From the NCBI RefSeq assembly GCF_003044565.1, contig NZ_POXG01000003.1, forward strand, positions 124,001-188,000: a stretch of DNA of 64,000 nt, written 5' to 3'. Below are positions 24,385-33,505 of this stretch, piece after piece (positions within the stretch are counted from its first letter, which is position 1; each line of letters starts with the position of its first letter). Made by a program: the position numbers and the translations under genes. The stretch is from Neisseria sicca. GTDB lineage: Bacteria > Pseudomonadota > Gammaproteobacteria > Burkholderiales > Neisseriaceae. The notes under the pieces were generated by a model. It made no database searches. It saw only the letters and a list, made by a program, of their open reading frames with translations, and had not been told where the DNA came from.

Positions 24385-24477
24385 GAAAAGGTCGTCTGAA
24401 AACGACGTTTCGGCAGCGTTCAAACAAATATCGCAAGCTGCCTCAAACCCTTTTGACGTTTTCAGACGACCCTTTTT
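24385..24477 (-). terminator. Widely spaced uptake-word pair behind the ABC ATPase gene
   Basis: GAAAAGGTCGTCTGAAAACG and CGTTTTCAGACGACC face each other across about 52 bases that contain a second small hairpin (GGCAGC...GCTGCC). Confidence 0.5.
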
Positions 24478-25335
24478 CTAATTTTCTTTGTTTTCTTCTT
24501 TTGCCCAGTGTTCCCTTACCCGCGCCTTGCCGTCCGCGTCCAAACGGCGGTAAAGGTTGATGACTTCCTCGGCGGAGGCAGTGTTTTCCGGCTGAGCCGC
24601 GCCGAACATGGAGCGCACATAATCATCCGCCGGATGGTTTTGAATATCCTGCGGCGTATCGACTTGCACCAGCCTGCCTTGGTGCATCACGCCGATGCGG
24701 CAGGCGAGCTTGGCGGCTTCGTTCATGTCGTGGGTAACGAAAACGATGGTGGTGCCGAGTTTTTTGTGAATCAGGGAAACCGTTTCCTGAAGGGAAGCGC
24801 GGGCGAGCGGGTCGAGGGCGGAAAAGGGTTCGTCCATCAACAAGATGTCGGGTTTGGCAGCGATGGCACGCAGGATACCGATGCGCTGCTGTTCGCCGCC
24901 GGAGAGTTCGTGCGGATAGCGGTTTAGGTAGGTTTCGGGTGGCATACCGACCAGCTCGAGCAGCTCGTTCACGCGCGATGTGCGCTTCGGTTTGTCCCAG
25001 CCCAAAATGTCGGGCATCAGCTCGATGTTCTGCCGCACGGTCATAGTGGGGAATAGGGCGATTTGTTGCAGCACATAGCCGATGCGGTGGCGCAGCCCGC
25101 GGATGTCGTAATCTTTGATACGCCTGCTGTTGAAATAAACATCGCCGTCGGTCGGCTCGGTCAGCGCGTTAATCATGCGCAGCGTGGTGGATTTGCCGCT
25201 GCCGGAGCCGCCCACCAACACGAAAAACTCGCCTTGGTAAATGGTGAGGTTCAGTTCGTTTACGGCGGTGTGGTTGTCGTAGCGTTTGCTGACGTTTTTA
25301 AATTCGATTAAGGGAGTATGTTCAGGCTGCATCAT
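24478..25335 (-). CDS. Osmoprotectant-type ABC transporter ATP-binding protein, 285 aa
   Basis: Walker A GGSGSGKSTTLRMINAL, Q-loop VLQQIALFPTM, signature LSGGEQQRIGILRAI, Walker B ILLMDEPFSALDP and H-loop VTHDMNEA are complete. It groups with OpuCA/ProV-like ATPases for betaine or choline, by the quaternary-amine type N-terminus (IEFKNVSKRYDNHTAVNELNL). The start was set at the first of two Met (25335) after AAAGGA. Its probable partner, a permease/binding-protein fusion, lies about 10 kb away at 35077. Confidence 0.85.
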   Translation of the reverse strand: MMQPEHTPLIEFKNVSKRYDNHTAVNELNLTIYQGEFFVLVGGSGSGKSTTLRMINALTEPTDGDVYFNSRRIKDYDIRGLRHRIGYVLQQIALFPTMTVRQNIELMPDILGWDKPKRTSRVNELLELVGMPPETYLNRYPHELSGGEQQRIGILRAIAAKPDILLMDEPFSALDPLARASLQETVSLIHKKLGTTIVFVTHDMNEAAKLACRIGVMHQGRLVQVDTPQDIQNHPADDYVRSMFGAAQPENTASAEEVINLYRRLDADGKARVREHWAKEENKEN

Positions 25336-25446
25336 AAATATCCTTTGCAACTTCGACAAAGCGGCGCGGCTCACGTTTCAATAATTTCGGCAGGTCGTCT
25401 GAAACGGCGGCGGGTTAGACAGAGGTTTTGGTGGAAGTTGGGTTTT

Positions 25447-25553
25447 TATAGTGGATTAAATTTAAACCAGTACGGCGTTGCCTCGCCTTGCCGTACTATT
25501 TGTACTGTCTGCGGCTTCGTCGCCTTGTCCTGATTTAAATTTAATCCACTATA
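25447..25553. mobile_element. Correia element, short form (107 bp)
   Basis: TATAGTGGATTAAATTTAAA and TTTAAATTTAATCCACTATA ends with the usual core. It marks the GC-rich edge of the AT-rich Gabija region. Confidence 0.93.
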
Positions 25554-25574
25554 ATTTGACCTACTTGCTGAAAG

Positions 25575-25790
25575 TTACACAAATTCAGGGAAATGCCGTT
25601 GCAGTTGTTCGGCCGTGAGGCTGGGGGCAATCAGTTCTTCGTCTTCATCACAGGCAACGGCGACAAAATCGGGGGCGACGAGCTTGGCGCGCAGCAAGTC
25701 TTCGGTAGCGCGGCGGCAGGCGCGCGGAAAGCATTGGCGGAAGCGGTCGTATAAATCGTCCCAATCGGCACGCAAAAGAATTGAGAGCAA
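25575..25790 (-). CDS. Short ORF or gene fragment, 71 aa, unknown
   Basis: GC-rich coding-like sequence ending LTAEQLQRHFPEFV. Only TTG 25790 opens it; the frame extends 16 codons further upstream to a TGA and there reads RSGKSTLLLSILLRADW, resembling the end of a P-loop. It may be the C-terminal remnant of a larger gene cut off where AT-rich DNA begins at about 25800. No family is recognised. Confidence 0.3.
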   Translation of the reverse strand: MLSILLRADWDDLYDRFRQCFPRACRRATEDLLRAKLVAPDFVAVACDEDEELIAPSLTAEQLQRHFPEFV

Positions 25791-26090
25791 CAGCGTTGAT
25801 TTTCCACTGCGAAAAAGCGTATTCCCGTTATTTCAGTGAAGATGTGTTTAAAGCATTGTTAATAAAAAAAACAGAGAGTTGTATATTATACCGAGCGCTA
25901 GCTATACAGATTTATACGACAATTAAGCAGGCAAAATTCCATACGATAAATTTGAGCAATTCTTTAAAGCGAATTTGAAATAATGAAAAGGTCGTCTGAA
26001 AATTCAGACGGCTTTTTCATTTAAAAGAGCGGTCAAATTTTGAAGTGTTTTGTAACTATTTCTACGCAACCTTTGGGTTTATTTAGAAAG
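25791..26090. other. AT-rich non-coding edge of the defence island
   Basis: Three hundred bases with no convincing gene. An uptake word with reversed partner (about 25986-26020) probably terminates the helicase gene. The rest is AT-rich without clear structure. Confidence 0.5.
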
Positions 26091-27755
26091 CTATACGAAA
26101 TATCCCCAATACTCAGCATGTTTATTTCTGCACGCCTTCCACTTCCACTCCTCTACGTCTTCTGGTTTTTGTCTTTCCTTGGAATAAGTTATTAACAATC
26201 TTTGCTTAGCGCGAGATACTCCCACAAAGAATGCACAACGTTCAGCATCTTTATCTCCCCAAAATGTTTCCTTTTCTACAGCCAACATAATCACAGAGTG
26301 AAATTCCAACCCCTTACTCTTATGGATAGTCATAATCCTAATTGCCTGATCATCTAAAAAGGATTTTAGCACTTTAATTAAATCAGACTCTTTTTCTAGT
26401 AATTCTTGAATTTTTGTTATTGTTAACTTTACAAGTTCCTTTAATCTAGATTTTGATTCATAGTCGGGAGATAGTGCGGTTATTGTTTCAATACTAAGTT
26501 GCATTAAAAAAGAGCATATAACTTGTCTCCAGCAAGCAAATCTTCTTGATGCACTTTCAGATTTTTTAATGATTTTCCTTTGATTAATAATAAAATCTTG
26601 AAGATAATGGTGTTTACTAAATTCTAATTCCTCGTCATCAACAAATGGTAGTATTTGCTCTTGTAATCGCAACCAGGATTGAGGCTCTCTATCTCCGTAA
26701 AAACAAAGAAGATAATCAATTATTAATCTTGTTATTGGTTCTGTTGATATATCCTGTAATTGCTGTTCATTACGATAGGGAATATTTTTTTCTTCAAGAT
26801 TTTTCATAATAACTGCAGCATATGATTCAGCTTGTTTAGATACCAATATTGCAATTTCATGTAATGGGATTTTTTCATTGGATATCCATTCGCTAATACG
26901 TTCTACTATGCTTTTAGCCTCCTCAATATCATTTTCAAATTCACAAAGTAAAATTTCTCCTTCATCGCCTCTCAATAACTCCTCAGGCATAACAGAATTA
27001 GGATCCAGATTTTGAATAATTCTGTTTTGTAACCTTAATAGGCGAGGTTTAGATCTAAAATTACGATACATATTTAATGGTTCAGCTGAAAAATCTTGAG
27101 CAAATGTTTCAAAAACTCCTTCCAATGCACCAGCCCAGCCCATAATTTTTTGCTTTGTATCTCCTACAGCGGTTAATCTGGCTGAAGTTCCCTGAAAAGC
27201 TAGCTTAATTAATTCGTATTGAAGGTTAGTACAATCTTGGAATTCGTCTAAAAATACATCTGAATAAGTTTGACGTATAACGTTTCTTGCTATGCTTGAA
27301 TTTTTTAAAATTTCAATAGCCAAAGGAACAAGATCATTAAATGTAATTTGTATTCCTGTAATTTTTCTATCACCAATAGAATCAATAGAATAATTTTCCG
27401 ACAAGGCGTCATCGCCGGTTAATACTATTCTAAATCTATCAATAATCCGTTTAGCGAATGCATGAAAAGTATAACTATCAAAACGAGAAGCTAATTCAGA
27501 ACCACATCTGCGTTTAACACGCTCTTTTAAATTCGTGCTTGCATCTACTTTAGAAGAAATTGCAAGAATTCGCTTTGGATAACGGCACGTACCTGTACGA
27601 AAAAGAAAATCAGCTCTTTGAGCCAGCATTTCAGTTTTTCCCGCACCGGGACCAGCGGTCAATGCTAAGCATTTTTCTTGCTCTTTTGCAGCGTTCATCG
27701 CATTAGGTTCTAGCGTTAATCCATCTGCAGGTATCCATTGTTCAGCTGAAATCAT
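26091..27755 (-). CDS. gajB: GajB-like UvrD/Rep-family helicase of a Gabija system, 554 aa
   Basis: A superfamily 1 helicase with all core motifs: Walker A TAGPGAGKTEMLAQ (about 33), Walker B VFLDEFQDCTNLQ, motif III AVGDTKQKIMGWAGA, motif IV RNFRSKPRLL, motif V MTIHKSKGLEFHSVI and motif VI GVSRAKQRLLIT. It is shorter than UvrD (about 720) and in the GajB range. Its ATG overlaps the stop of the upstream nuclease gene by four bases. In Gabija, GajB works with the GajA nuclease against phage DNA. Composition is clearly AT-rich relative to neighbours. Confidence 0.85.
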   Translation of the reverse strand: MISAEQWIPADGLTLEPNAMNAAKEQEKCLALTAGPGAGKTEMLAQRADFLFRTGTCRYPKRILAISSKVDASTNLKERVKRRCGSELASRFDSYTFHAFAKRIIDRFRIVLTGDDALSENYSIDSIGDRKITGIQITFNDLVPLAIEILKNSSIARNVIRQTYSDVFLDEFQDCTNLQYELIKLAFQGTSARLTAVGDTKQKIMGWAGALEGVFETFAQDFSAEPLNMYRNFRSKPRLLRLQNRIIQNLDPNSVMPEELLRGDEGEILLCEFENDIEEAKSIVERISEWISNEKIPLHEIAILVSKQAESYAAVIMKNLEEKNIPYRNEQQLQDISTEPITRLIIDYLLCFYGDREPQSWLRLQEQILPFVDDEELEFSKHHYLQDFIINQRKIIKKSESASRRFACWRQVICSFLMQLSIETITALSPDYESKSRLKELVKLTITKIQELLEKESDLIKVLKSFLDDQAIRIMTIHKSKGLEFHSVIMLAVEKETFWGDKDAERCAFFVGVSRAKQRLLITYSKERQKPEDVEEWKWKACRNKHAEYWGYFV

Positions 27756-29680
27756 TCCGGAATCTCCGATAATTTAGTTTTCACAGCTTCCGCCAAACGA
27801 GAAAGAGATTCTGGCATGTTATTTAATAATTCTTCATCAGTTAAATTAGCAAGTGCCTGAATATGATTTACCGGCTTACTACCTAATTTAAATAATTTAT
27901 GATAGCTAGAAAAAAGTTTTCTTTCTTCTTCAGTATATTGTTCAGGAGCGTGATGTTTTTTACCTAAAACAGATTTAATAAGATCTTGGTCTGGTAATGT
28001 ATCTATGTCTGTTATTTCAAATTTATTAGGAAATGCTTTTAACATTGCAAAATCGAGATCCATTGGTTCAGAAAAGAAAATATTATAACTTTCCAACGCA
28101 GAAAAAATATCAGCTGATTGTCCATTGATATCAGTGTATGAGTGACTTTCTCTAATTAAACAATTGCTGTCATTCCAATTTGGTATGGTATTATTCTCGT
28201 CTAAAAAAGCACTATTTCTATAATATTCTAATTGTTTATTCACATATTTAATTCTTCCCCATCCTCCACCAAATCTAGCCACATCAAGATCCAATAAAGT
28301 TATGTGAGGAATTTCTAATTGAGAGAGTAATCTCCAAAAATGATTAACATGTCGTCCACCAAGTGGAGCAATCGTAATAGCGGATGAATCAACAGGAACC
28401 CCTTTAGCACTTAAAATTCGAGGCAATACAATTTCTTCACTATCTCCTTCGCCTAATACAACTAAACGTGAAAAATAAATTTCAGGGAATGCCTGAATTG
28501 CTTCTCGAACAAATTTATGTGCATCATCTGATTTATCTGGTAAACAAATCATTCTAATCATTGTTGTTCTCAAGCCATTTAAGCGTAGATAACGAATATG
28601 CTCAGGGGAAACTCTGCGTAACATTGCAGGCGCATGAGTTGCAATGATAGCTTGAGCGTCATTATGCTGTGTCGTTTGTTTTAATGCTTCTATTACTCTC
28701 CCTAAATAATGAGGAGATAAACTATTTTCAGGTTCTTCTAACGCAATTAAGGTGAAGATAGGGGGGCGTAATTTTTCAATATCAAAAGAGTTATCTTCAC
28801 TATTTCTAACAGAATGGTAAATTGACTGTGAGGTTAAAACTAATGATAGGTATAACATAGATTTTTGCCCATCACTTAAGCGAGAAAAATCGACAATCTC
28901 CTCATCATGACCAGGTGTAAATGAAACAGACATGTGGCGCAAGATATTTTCAATTTCAGAATGAGCAAAAGAAATTTTAGGCTCTTTAAAATAGCTTCCT
29001 TTATGAACAATTTCCCAAGTTTTTTTCAAAGCGTCACTTATAGCTTGAACAGATGTGTTATTTTCAAGACACGAGTTTATTTGTTCTGTTAGCGTTCGCA
29101 CACTTTCTGACTCATTTTCCCAATTTACTGCCCGTAATAGTCGACCTAATAAAGCATTTGTATTATAGGCTATATGATCTGATGGGTTTCTTTGAGCAGG
29201 TAGATAATGTAGCTGGATAAGGCTTCTATCAGCTCTAGAAACTGATTTTGTTGTTTTTCCATCCTGAGTTAAAACATATTCAAATTTTTCTTCAATTTCT
29301 CCAATAAAATCCATTGTTGCTGTCAAACGAAAACGTACACGGGGCAAACCAGTTACCCCATCTAACCTCATATGACTAAAGAAAGGAGCTACTGTCGAAT
29401 TATCGCCAGCATCTGCTGTTTCAGGAAAAATAAAATCAGCTTCAATACATAGCGTTCTTTGATCTGGGGGAGAAGATTCATTCTGAGGAATATGGAAATC
29501 AGTTCGCTTAACTCGACGCAAAGATGGATCAAAAGCAAATAATCTACATAGTGCTTGTAAAACAGCCGTCTTTCCTGAGCCATTTGGACCAATTAGGTAG
29601 GTGATTTCTTCTAATGTAAATTTTGTTGGCTTCTCACCAAAACTTTGGAAATTGGTAATTTTTATCGAATGTAGTTTCAT
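27752..29680 (-). CDS. gajA: GajA-like OLD-family nuclease (ATPase plus Toprim) of a Gabija system, 642 aa
   Basis: The N-terminal ABC-type ATPase has Walker A IGPNGSGKTAVLQAL (about 31), signature RLSDGQKSMLYLSL and Walker B IALEEPENSLSP. The Toprim domain follows with VVLGEGDSEEIVLPRIL (about 413) and the metal-binding LLDLDVARFGGG. This is the OLD nuclease layout; next to a UvrD-like helicase it defines Gabija. ATG 29680 follows AAAGGTGAC. It is slightly longer than B. cereus GajA, mainly at the C-terminus. The low GC and lone two-gene unit suggest transfer. Confidence 0.87.
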   Translation of the reverse strand: MKLHSIKITNFQSFGEKPTKFTLEEITYLIGPNGSGKTAVLQALCRLFAFDPSLRRVKRTDFHIPQNESSPPDQRTLCIEADFIFPETADAGDNSTVAPFFSHMRLDGVTGLPRVRFRLTATMDFIGEIEEKFEYVLTQDGKTTKSVSRADRSLIQLHYLPAQRNPSDHIAYNTNALLGRLLRAVNWENESESVRTLTEQINSCLENNTSVQAISDALKKTWEIVHKGSYFKEPKISFAHSEIENILRHMSVSFTPGHDEEIVDFSRLSDGQKSMLYLSLVLTSQSIYHSVRNSEDNSFDIEKLRPPIFTLIALEEPENSLSPHYLGRVIEALKQTTQHNDAQAIIATHAPAMLRRVSPEHIRYLRLNGLRTTMIRMICLPDKSDDAHKFVREAIQAFPEIYFSRLVVLGEGDSEEIVLPRILSAKGVPVDSSAITIAPLGGRHVNHFWRLLSQLEIPHITLLDLDVARFGGGWGRIKYVNKQLEYYRNSAFLDENNTIPNWNDSNCLIRESHSYTDINGQSADIFSALESYNIFFSEPMDLDFAMLKAFPNKFEITDIDTLPDQDLIKSVLGKKHHAPEQYTEEERKLFSSYHKLFKLGSKPVNHIQALANLTDEELLNNMPESLSRLAEAVKTKLSEIPE

Positions 29681-29769
29681 ATTGTCACCTTTATTTTTAA
29701 ATATTTATTGATAGTTTATTCTAGATTTGTTTTAGTGCCAATCTACGTCACCTCCTTAATTTTTGAAGG

Positions 29770-29822
29770 CAAGTGTAGGTAGCTTTTTGGGGTTTCAGAC
29801 GACCTCAAAAGCAGCCTGCACT
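29770..29822. terminator. Imperfect hairpin of the GTGCAGGCTGCTTT family
   Basis: AGTGTAGGTAGCTTTTTGG faces AAAGCAGCCTGCACT with a reversed uptake word between them, downstream of the lipoprotein-esterase gene. Related hairpins occur at 31369, 33391 and 47321. Confidence 0.5.
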
Positions 29823-29844
29823 TGGTTTCTGCAAATTGTGCTGC

Positions 29845-30825
29845 TTACTTTCCGCGCCGCTGCTGCATCAGCCAATCGCGGGCGGGTTCGAGCAAATAGG
29901 CGTAGTCAAACGAATACATATGCTCCGCGCCTTTGTGGGTGCTGTTTTCTGGAATCACCGTATTCGGCGTGAAGCGGATGAAGTTGATGCGTTTGCCTTG
30001 GGCGAGCATTTGTTGGACTTTCGCGTCTTGTTCCGCCTGTGGCAGTTTGGCGGAAAACTCGGTTTCGGCGTAGGCGACTTTGTTTTGTTGCAGCATTTCG
30101 CCGACTTGCGCCATGCCTGCCGATGCTTTTTGGTCGGCGGCGGAAACGGTGTAGATGAATTTCGCCCGCATTAATGGTTTCAACACGTTGATGTCCCATT
30201 GGCTGCCGACGAACATGGAAGCGGCGAAGAAATTCGGCTCGATGCTGTTGAGATAAAAGGAAATCATGCCGCCCATGGATTGGCCTGTGGTGTAAACGCG
30301 GTCAGGGTCGATCGGTTTTTTGGTCATCAGGCTTTTGACGAGGCGCAGGGTCATGCCGACTTCGTCTGAGGTTTGCCATTGGTCATTGACCGCCGTTTCG
30401 GTGTAGGACGGCACGAGGACGAAGGCGGGGTGTTTCGCCTGCGCTTCGTCGGTTGCCCAAATGATTCCGCCGTAGCCCTGCATCAGCGGGGCTTTCACGC
30501 CTTTGCCTGCGGTGCTGGCGTCGGCAATGAACATCACCAGCGGGTATTGGCGGCCGGGTTCGAGATTTTTCGGCGTGTACAGGTTGTACTGCATTTCTTT
30601 GCCCGTTTGCGGGTCTTTGAAGGTCAGCACTTCAAAACGCGGGGCGATTTGCTCGCGCAGGGCGAGCAGGCGGCCGTCGTAGGATTTGTCCGCGCCGCCG
30701 TATTGTTTGTCCCAAGCGGGATTTTGCGCGCTTTGGGCGGCGGGGCTGTTTTCAGCGGTGTTTTGCGTGGCGGTGCAGGCTGCCAGCAGCAGGCCGGCGG
30801 CGATGAAGGAGATGGTCTTTTTCAT
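29845..30825 (-). CDS. Lipoprotein with alpha/beta-hydrolase (esterase) fold, 326 aa
   Basis: The signal peptide ends in lipobox LLAAC (13-17). The mature protein looks like PHB-depolymerase/peptidase-type esterases: oxyanion-side YPLVMFIADAST, nucleophile elbow TTGQSMGGMIS (Ser about 192), and a late His in HKGAEHMYSFDY. It would act at the membrane face of the periplasm or on the cell surface; the substrate is unknown. A second lipoprotein gene lies 30 bp upstream on the same strand. Confidence 0.8.
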   Translation of the reverse strand: MKKTISFIAAGLLLAACTATQNTAENSPAAQSAQNPAWDKQYGGADKSYDGRLLALREQIAPRFEVLTFKDPQTGKEMQYNLYTPKNLEPGRQYPLVMFIADASTAGKGVKAPLMQGYGGIIWATDEAQAKHPAFVLVPSYTETAVNDQWQTSDEVGMTLRLVKSLMTKKPIDPDRVYTTGQSMGGMISFYLNSIEPNFFAASMFVGSQWDINVLKPLMRAKFIYTVSAADQKASAGMAQVGEMLQQNKVAYAETEFSAKLPQAEQDAKVQQMLAQGKRINFIRFTPNTVIPENSTHKGAEHMYSFDYAYLLEPARDWLMQQRRGK

Positions 30826-30855
30826 GGAAACTCCTTGAAAGATTGAGGGAAACGG

Positions 30856-31302
30856 TTAATTTGTTTTTACGCCCAAGCGGTTCAGCGCATCAATGGCGGG
30901 CTGAGAAACATGGTCGCCGCGTGCGACGGATTTCTGATACCAGCGCACGGCTTGGGTCATGTCTTTTTCTGTACCAACGCTGTTTTCGTAACAATAGCCC
31001 AACCAGTATTGCCCCGTGATGTCGCCCGCTTCGGCAGCCTGCGTGAAGTAGGCAAAGGCGGTTTGCGCATTTTTGGCGACGCCTTCGCCGTTCAGATACA
31101 TCAAGCCCAGATAGCGCGGCGCTTTCATATGCCCTGCCTGCTGCGCCTGCTCAAAATAGCGTTTGGCGTGTCGGTAATCGTGCTTCTGATACAGGGCGAT
31201 GCCTTCGTCCAGCAGGGCTTTCGCTTGCTCATCATGTTGCGGAACGGAGGAGCAGGCGGCAAGAAGGGCGGAGATGGTAAGCGCGGATAGTTTGGATTTC
31301 AT
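30856..31302 (-). CDS. Sel1-repeat lipoprotein, 148 aa
   Basis: The signal peptide has lipobox LLAACSS (14-18). Two to three Sel1-like repeats follow (AKRYFEQAQQAGHMKAPRYL, AFAYFTQAAEAGDITGQYWL, AVRWYQKSVARGDHVSQPAI). Such repeats mediate protein contacts. It is probably in an operon with the esterase lipoprotein downstream. Confidence 0.82.
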   Translation of the reverse strand: MKSKLSALTISALLAACSSVPQHDEQAKALLDEGIALYQKHDYRHAKRYFEQAQQAGHMKAPRYLGLMYLNGEGVAKNAQTAFAYFTQAAEAGDITGQYWLGYCYENSVGTEKDMTQAVRWYQKSVARGDHVSQPAIDALNRLGVKTN

Positions 31303-31368
31303 GGGCGTTTCTTTAAAAGTGGGGGAAAGGGTAGTTTAGGAATATCATGCGGTTACAGCAAGTGGCAA

Positions 31369-31409
31369 GTGCAGGCTGCTTTCAGACGACCTCCAAAGCA
31401 GCCTGCACT
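31369..31409. terminator. Hairpin of the GTGCAGGCTGCTTT family
   Basis: Perfect 15-base arms AGTGCAGGCTGCTTT and AAAGCAGCCTGCACT with a reversed uptake word (CAGACGACCT) in the loop, between the regulator gene end and the Sel1 gene start. Confidence 0.6.
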
Positions 31410-31436
31410 CAGGTGTTTTGGATTGACTAACGCGAG

Positions 31437-32423
31437 CTATCTGCCAAATACTTTCCGCCAAGCATTCGGATTGATTTTAAACTTGGCTTTGAACTGCAAA
31501 CGTAGGTTTGACGCGCTGCCGAAGCCGCTTTGTTCGGCGATGCGTTCTATCGGCAAATCCGTATTTTCCAACAAATCCTGTACCTGCCATAGCCGCTCTG
31601 TGGTGAGCCACTCACCAAAATTCATGCCTGTGGCTTGAGAAAAATGGCGGATAAAGGTTCGGCGGGAAACGGCTAATTTTTTTGCCAAATCGTCCAAGCG
31701 GTATGGGGTCGCAAGGTTTTGGCGCAGTTCGTCCAATAAGTGATTGATTTTGTCATCGGCGGTACGGTGTTCGACAGGTCGGTGGATAAACTGTGCTTGC
31801 CCGCCTTCGCGGTGTGGTGCCGCAACCAAGGTACGGGCAAGGTCGTTGGCAACGGTTGCACCGTGGATTTTGCGGATGAGGTACAGGCAGCAATCCAGCC
31901 CGCCTGCCGCACCTGCCGATGTTAAAAAGTTGCCGTCTTCCGCATATAGGCGGTTGGTATCCAGATGAATTTTAGGGAAACGGCGGACAAAGTCGTCTTC
32001 GGCAAGCCAGTGGGTGGCGGCGGTTCTGCCGTCTAAAAGTCCTGTGTAGGCAAGGGCGTAAGTGCCGTAACATAGGGCGGTGATATGCGCACCACGTTGT
32101 ACTGCTTTCTGTAAATGTGCGCTCAACTCAGGTGTCGGGGCTTCTTCAATATTGCGCCAGCCTGCGATGACGATGATGTCGGCTTCTTCCGTCAAATCCA
32201 AGCCGCCGTGTACGGGAATGCTTGCGCCCAGTGCCGTGATGACGTCTTTGCTGTCATCGGAACAGATTTTCAGGTCAAAGAGCGGATGGTTCCGATAGGT
32301 CGTCTGAAAAACAGAAAAGGGAATATTGAAGACAAAATCATTCATGCCCGATTGAGCATATAGCACGATTTTGGGGGCAGTTTGATTTTGGCGAAACTCG
32401 TTACGCTCGTTTTCAGACGACAT
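31437..32423 (-). CDS. GlxA-family AraC-type transcriptional regulator, 328 aa
   Basis: An N-terminal DJ-1/PfpI-like domain (about 18-190, with elbow-like ITALCYGTYALAYTG) is joined to a C-terminal AraC double helix-turn-helix (LAVSRRTFIRHFSQATGMNF, then IERIAEQSGFGSASNLRLQFK). Family members respond to small metabolites. It is divergent from the metallo-hydrolase gene at 32521, whose promoter it may control. Confidence 0.87.
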   Translation of the reverse strand: MSSENERNEFRQNQTAPKIVLYAQSGMNDFVFNIPFSVFQTTYRNHPLFDLKICSDDSKDVITALGASIPVHGGLDLTEEADIIVIAGWRNIEEAPTPELSAHLQKAVQRGAHITALCYGTYALAYTGLLDGRTAATHWLAEDDFVRRFPKIHLDTNRLYAEDGNFLTSAGAAGGLDCCLYLIRKIHGATVANDLARTLVAAPHREGGQAQFIHRPVEHRTADDKINHLLDELRQNLATPYRLDDLAKKLAVSRRTFIRHFSQATGMNFGEWLTTERLWQVQDLLENTDLPIERIAEQSGFGSASNLRLQFKAKFKINPNAWRKVFGR

Positions 32424-32520
32424 TTTGGCACTATCCTTGCGTTTGTTGGCAATATTGCCTATTTTAGCCGATACACCTGCTGCTTAAAATACGCTCCATG
32501 ATTTTTTAAGGAGCAACATC

Positions 32521-33372
32521 ATGAAATCCAAGCAATTTATTCTTGCCACTGTTTTAGGTGCGACAGCCTTTTCCGCTTGGGCAGACGATTCATACCAACA
32601 TATCCGTAACGCTACCGCCAAAGTCGAATATGCGGGGTAGACGTTTTTGATTGACCCGTTTTTCGCCCCCAAGCATTCCATGAACGGCTTTGCCGGCACG
32701 TTCAATAACCAAGCCAAAATGCCGCTGGTCGGGCTACCGATGAGCGTGAATAAAATTTTGGACGGTGTGGATGCAGTTATCGTTACCCATACTCACGAAG
32801 ACCATTGGGACGAAACTGCCGCACGTTCCATTCCGAAAAACCTGCCCGTATATGTGCAGCACCAATCCGACGCGGCAAAAATCCGCAGCCAAGGCTTTAC
32901 TGATGTACGCGTGTTGAACGGCAGCACTGTCTTCAACGGCGTAACCATCAGCAAAACCGGCGGCGTACACGGTACAGAAGCCATGTATGCCAACCCGCAG
33001 CTAGCCGAAATCTTAGGTGATGCAATGGGTGTGGTATTCCAAAGCAGCGGACATAAAACCGCTTATATTATGGGTGATACTGTGTGGACGGCAGATGTAA
33101 ACAAAGCATTGAATCGCTACAAACCCGATTATCTGATTATGAACACGGGCTACGCGCTGATTTCAGGCATTTCAGACGGCATTATTATGGGGACGGCTGA
33201 TGTATTAAAAGCCAGCCAAGTCATGCCTAAAGCCAAAATCATCACCGTACACATGGATACCGTGAATCATACCGCCGTCAGCCGCGCCGATATGCGTAAA
33301 TTTATACGCGGTCAACGCATTGAAAGCCGTGTGAACGTTCCGGAAGACGGAGAAATCGTGAAGCTGGATTGA
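32521..33372 (+). pseudogene. Secreted metallo-beta-lactamase-fold hydrolase interrupted by an in-frame TAG
   Basis: ATG 32521 opens a signal peptide (MKSKQFILATVLGATAFSAWA) and reads without shift to 33372, except for TAG at 32638-32640 (codon 40; one base from AAG Lys). After the stop the MBL motifs are intact: THTHEDHWDE, GGVHGTEA, MGDTVW, HMDTVNHT. Family members of this UlaG-like type hydrolyse lactones or phosphoesters. Either the gene is dead, a cytoplasmic fragment starts at TTG 32647, or the stop is read through. Confidence 0.75.
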
Positions 33373-33390
33373 TAAACGGCTCATTATCCT

Positions 33391-33431
33391 AAAGCAGCCT
33401 GCACATTGTTTTTTTAAGTGCAGGCTACTTT
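33391..33431. terminator. Hairpin of the GTGCAGGCTGCTTT family after the metallo-hydrolase
   Basis: AAAGCAGCCTGCAC pairs with GTGCAGGCTACTTT (one mismatch) over 13 T-rich bases, with an uptake word just after. Confidence 0.6.
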
Positions 33432-33505
33432 TTGGGCTTTCAGACGACCTAAAACCATGTACTTATCCATGTTCGTTTTATAACGCCTTTAAGCCGCTTG
33501 ATTTT

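Noticed and set aside
20524..25553. Correia elements as remnants of a composite transposon
   Set aside because: Each element is a complete non-autonomous unit with its own ends; no transposase gene lies between them, so a composite transposon is not supported.
25781..25978. 65-codon plus-strand frame at the island edge
   Set aside because: Overlaps the opposite-strand frame and AT-rich DNA; no ribosome-binding site and no similarity.
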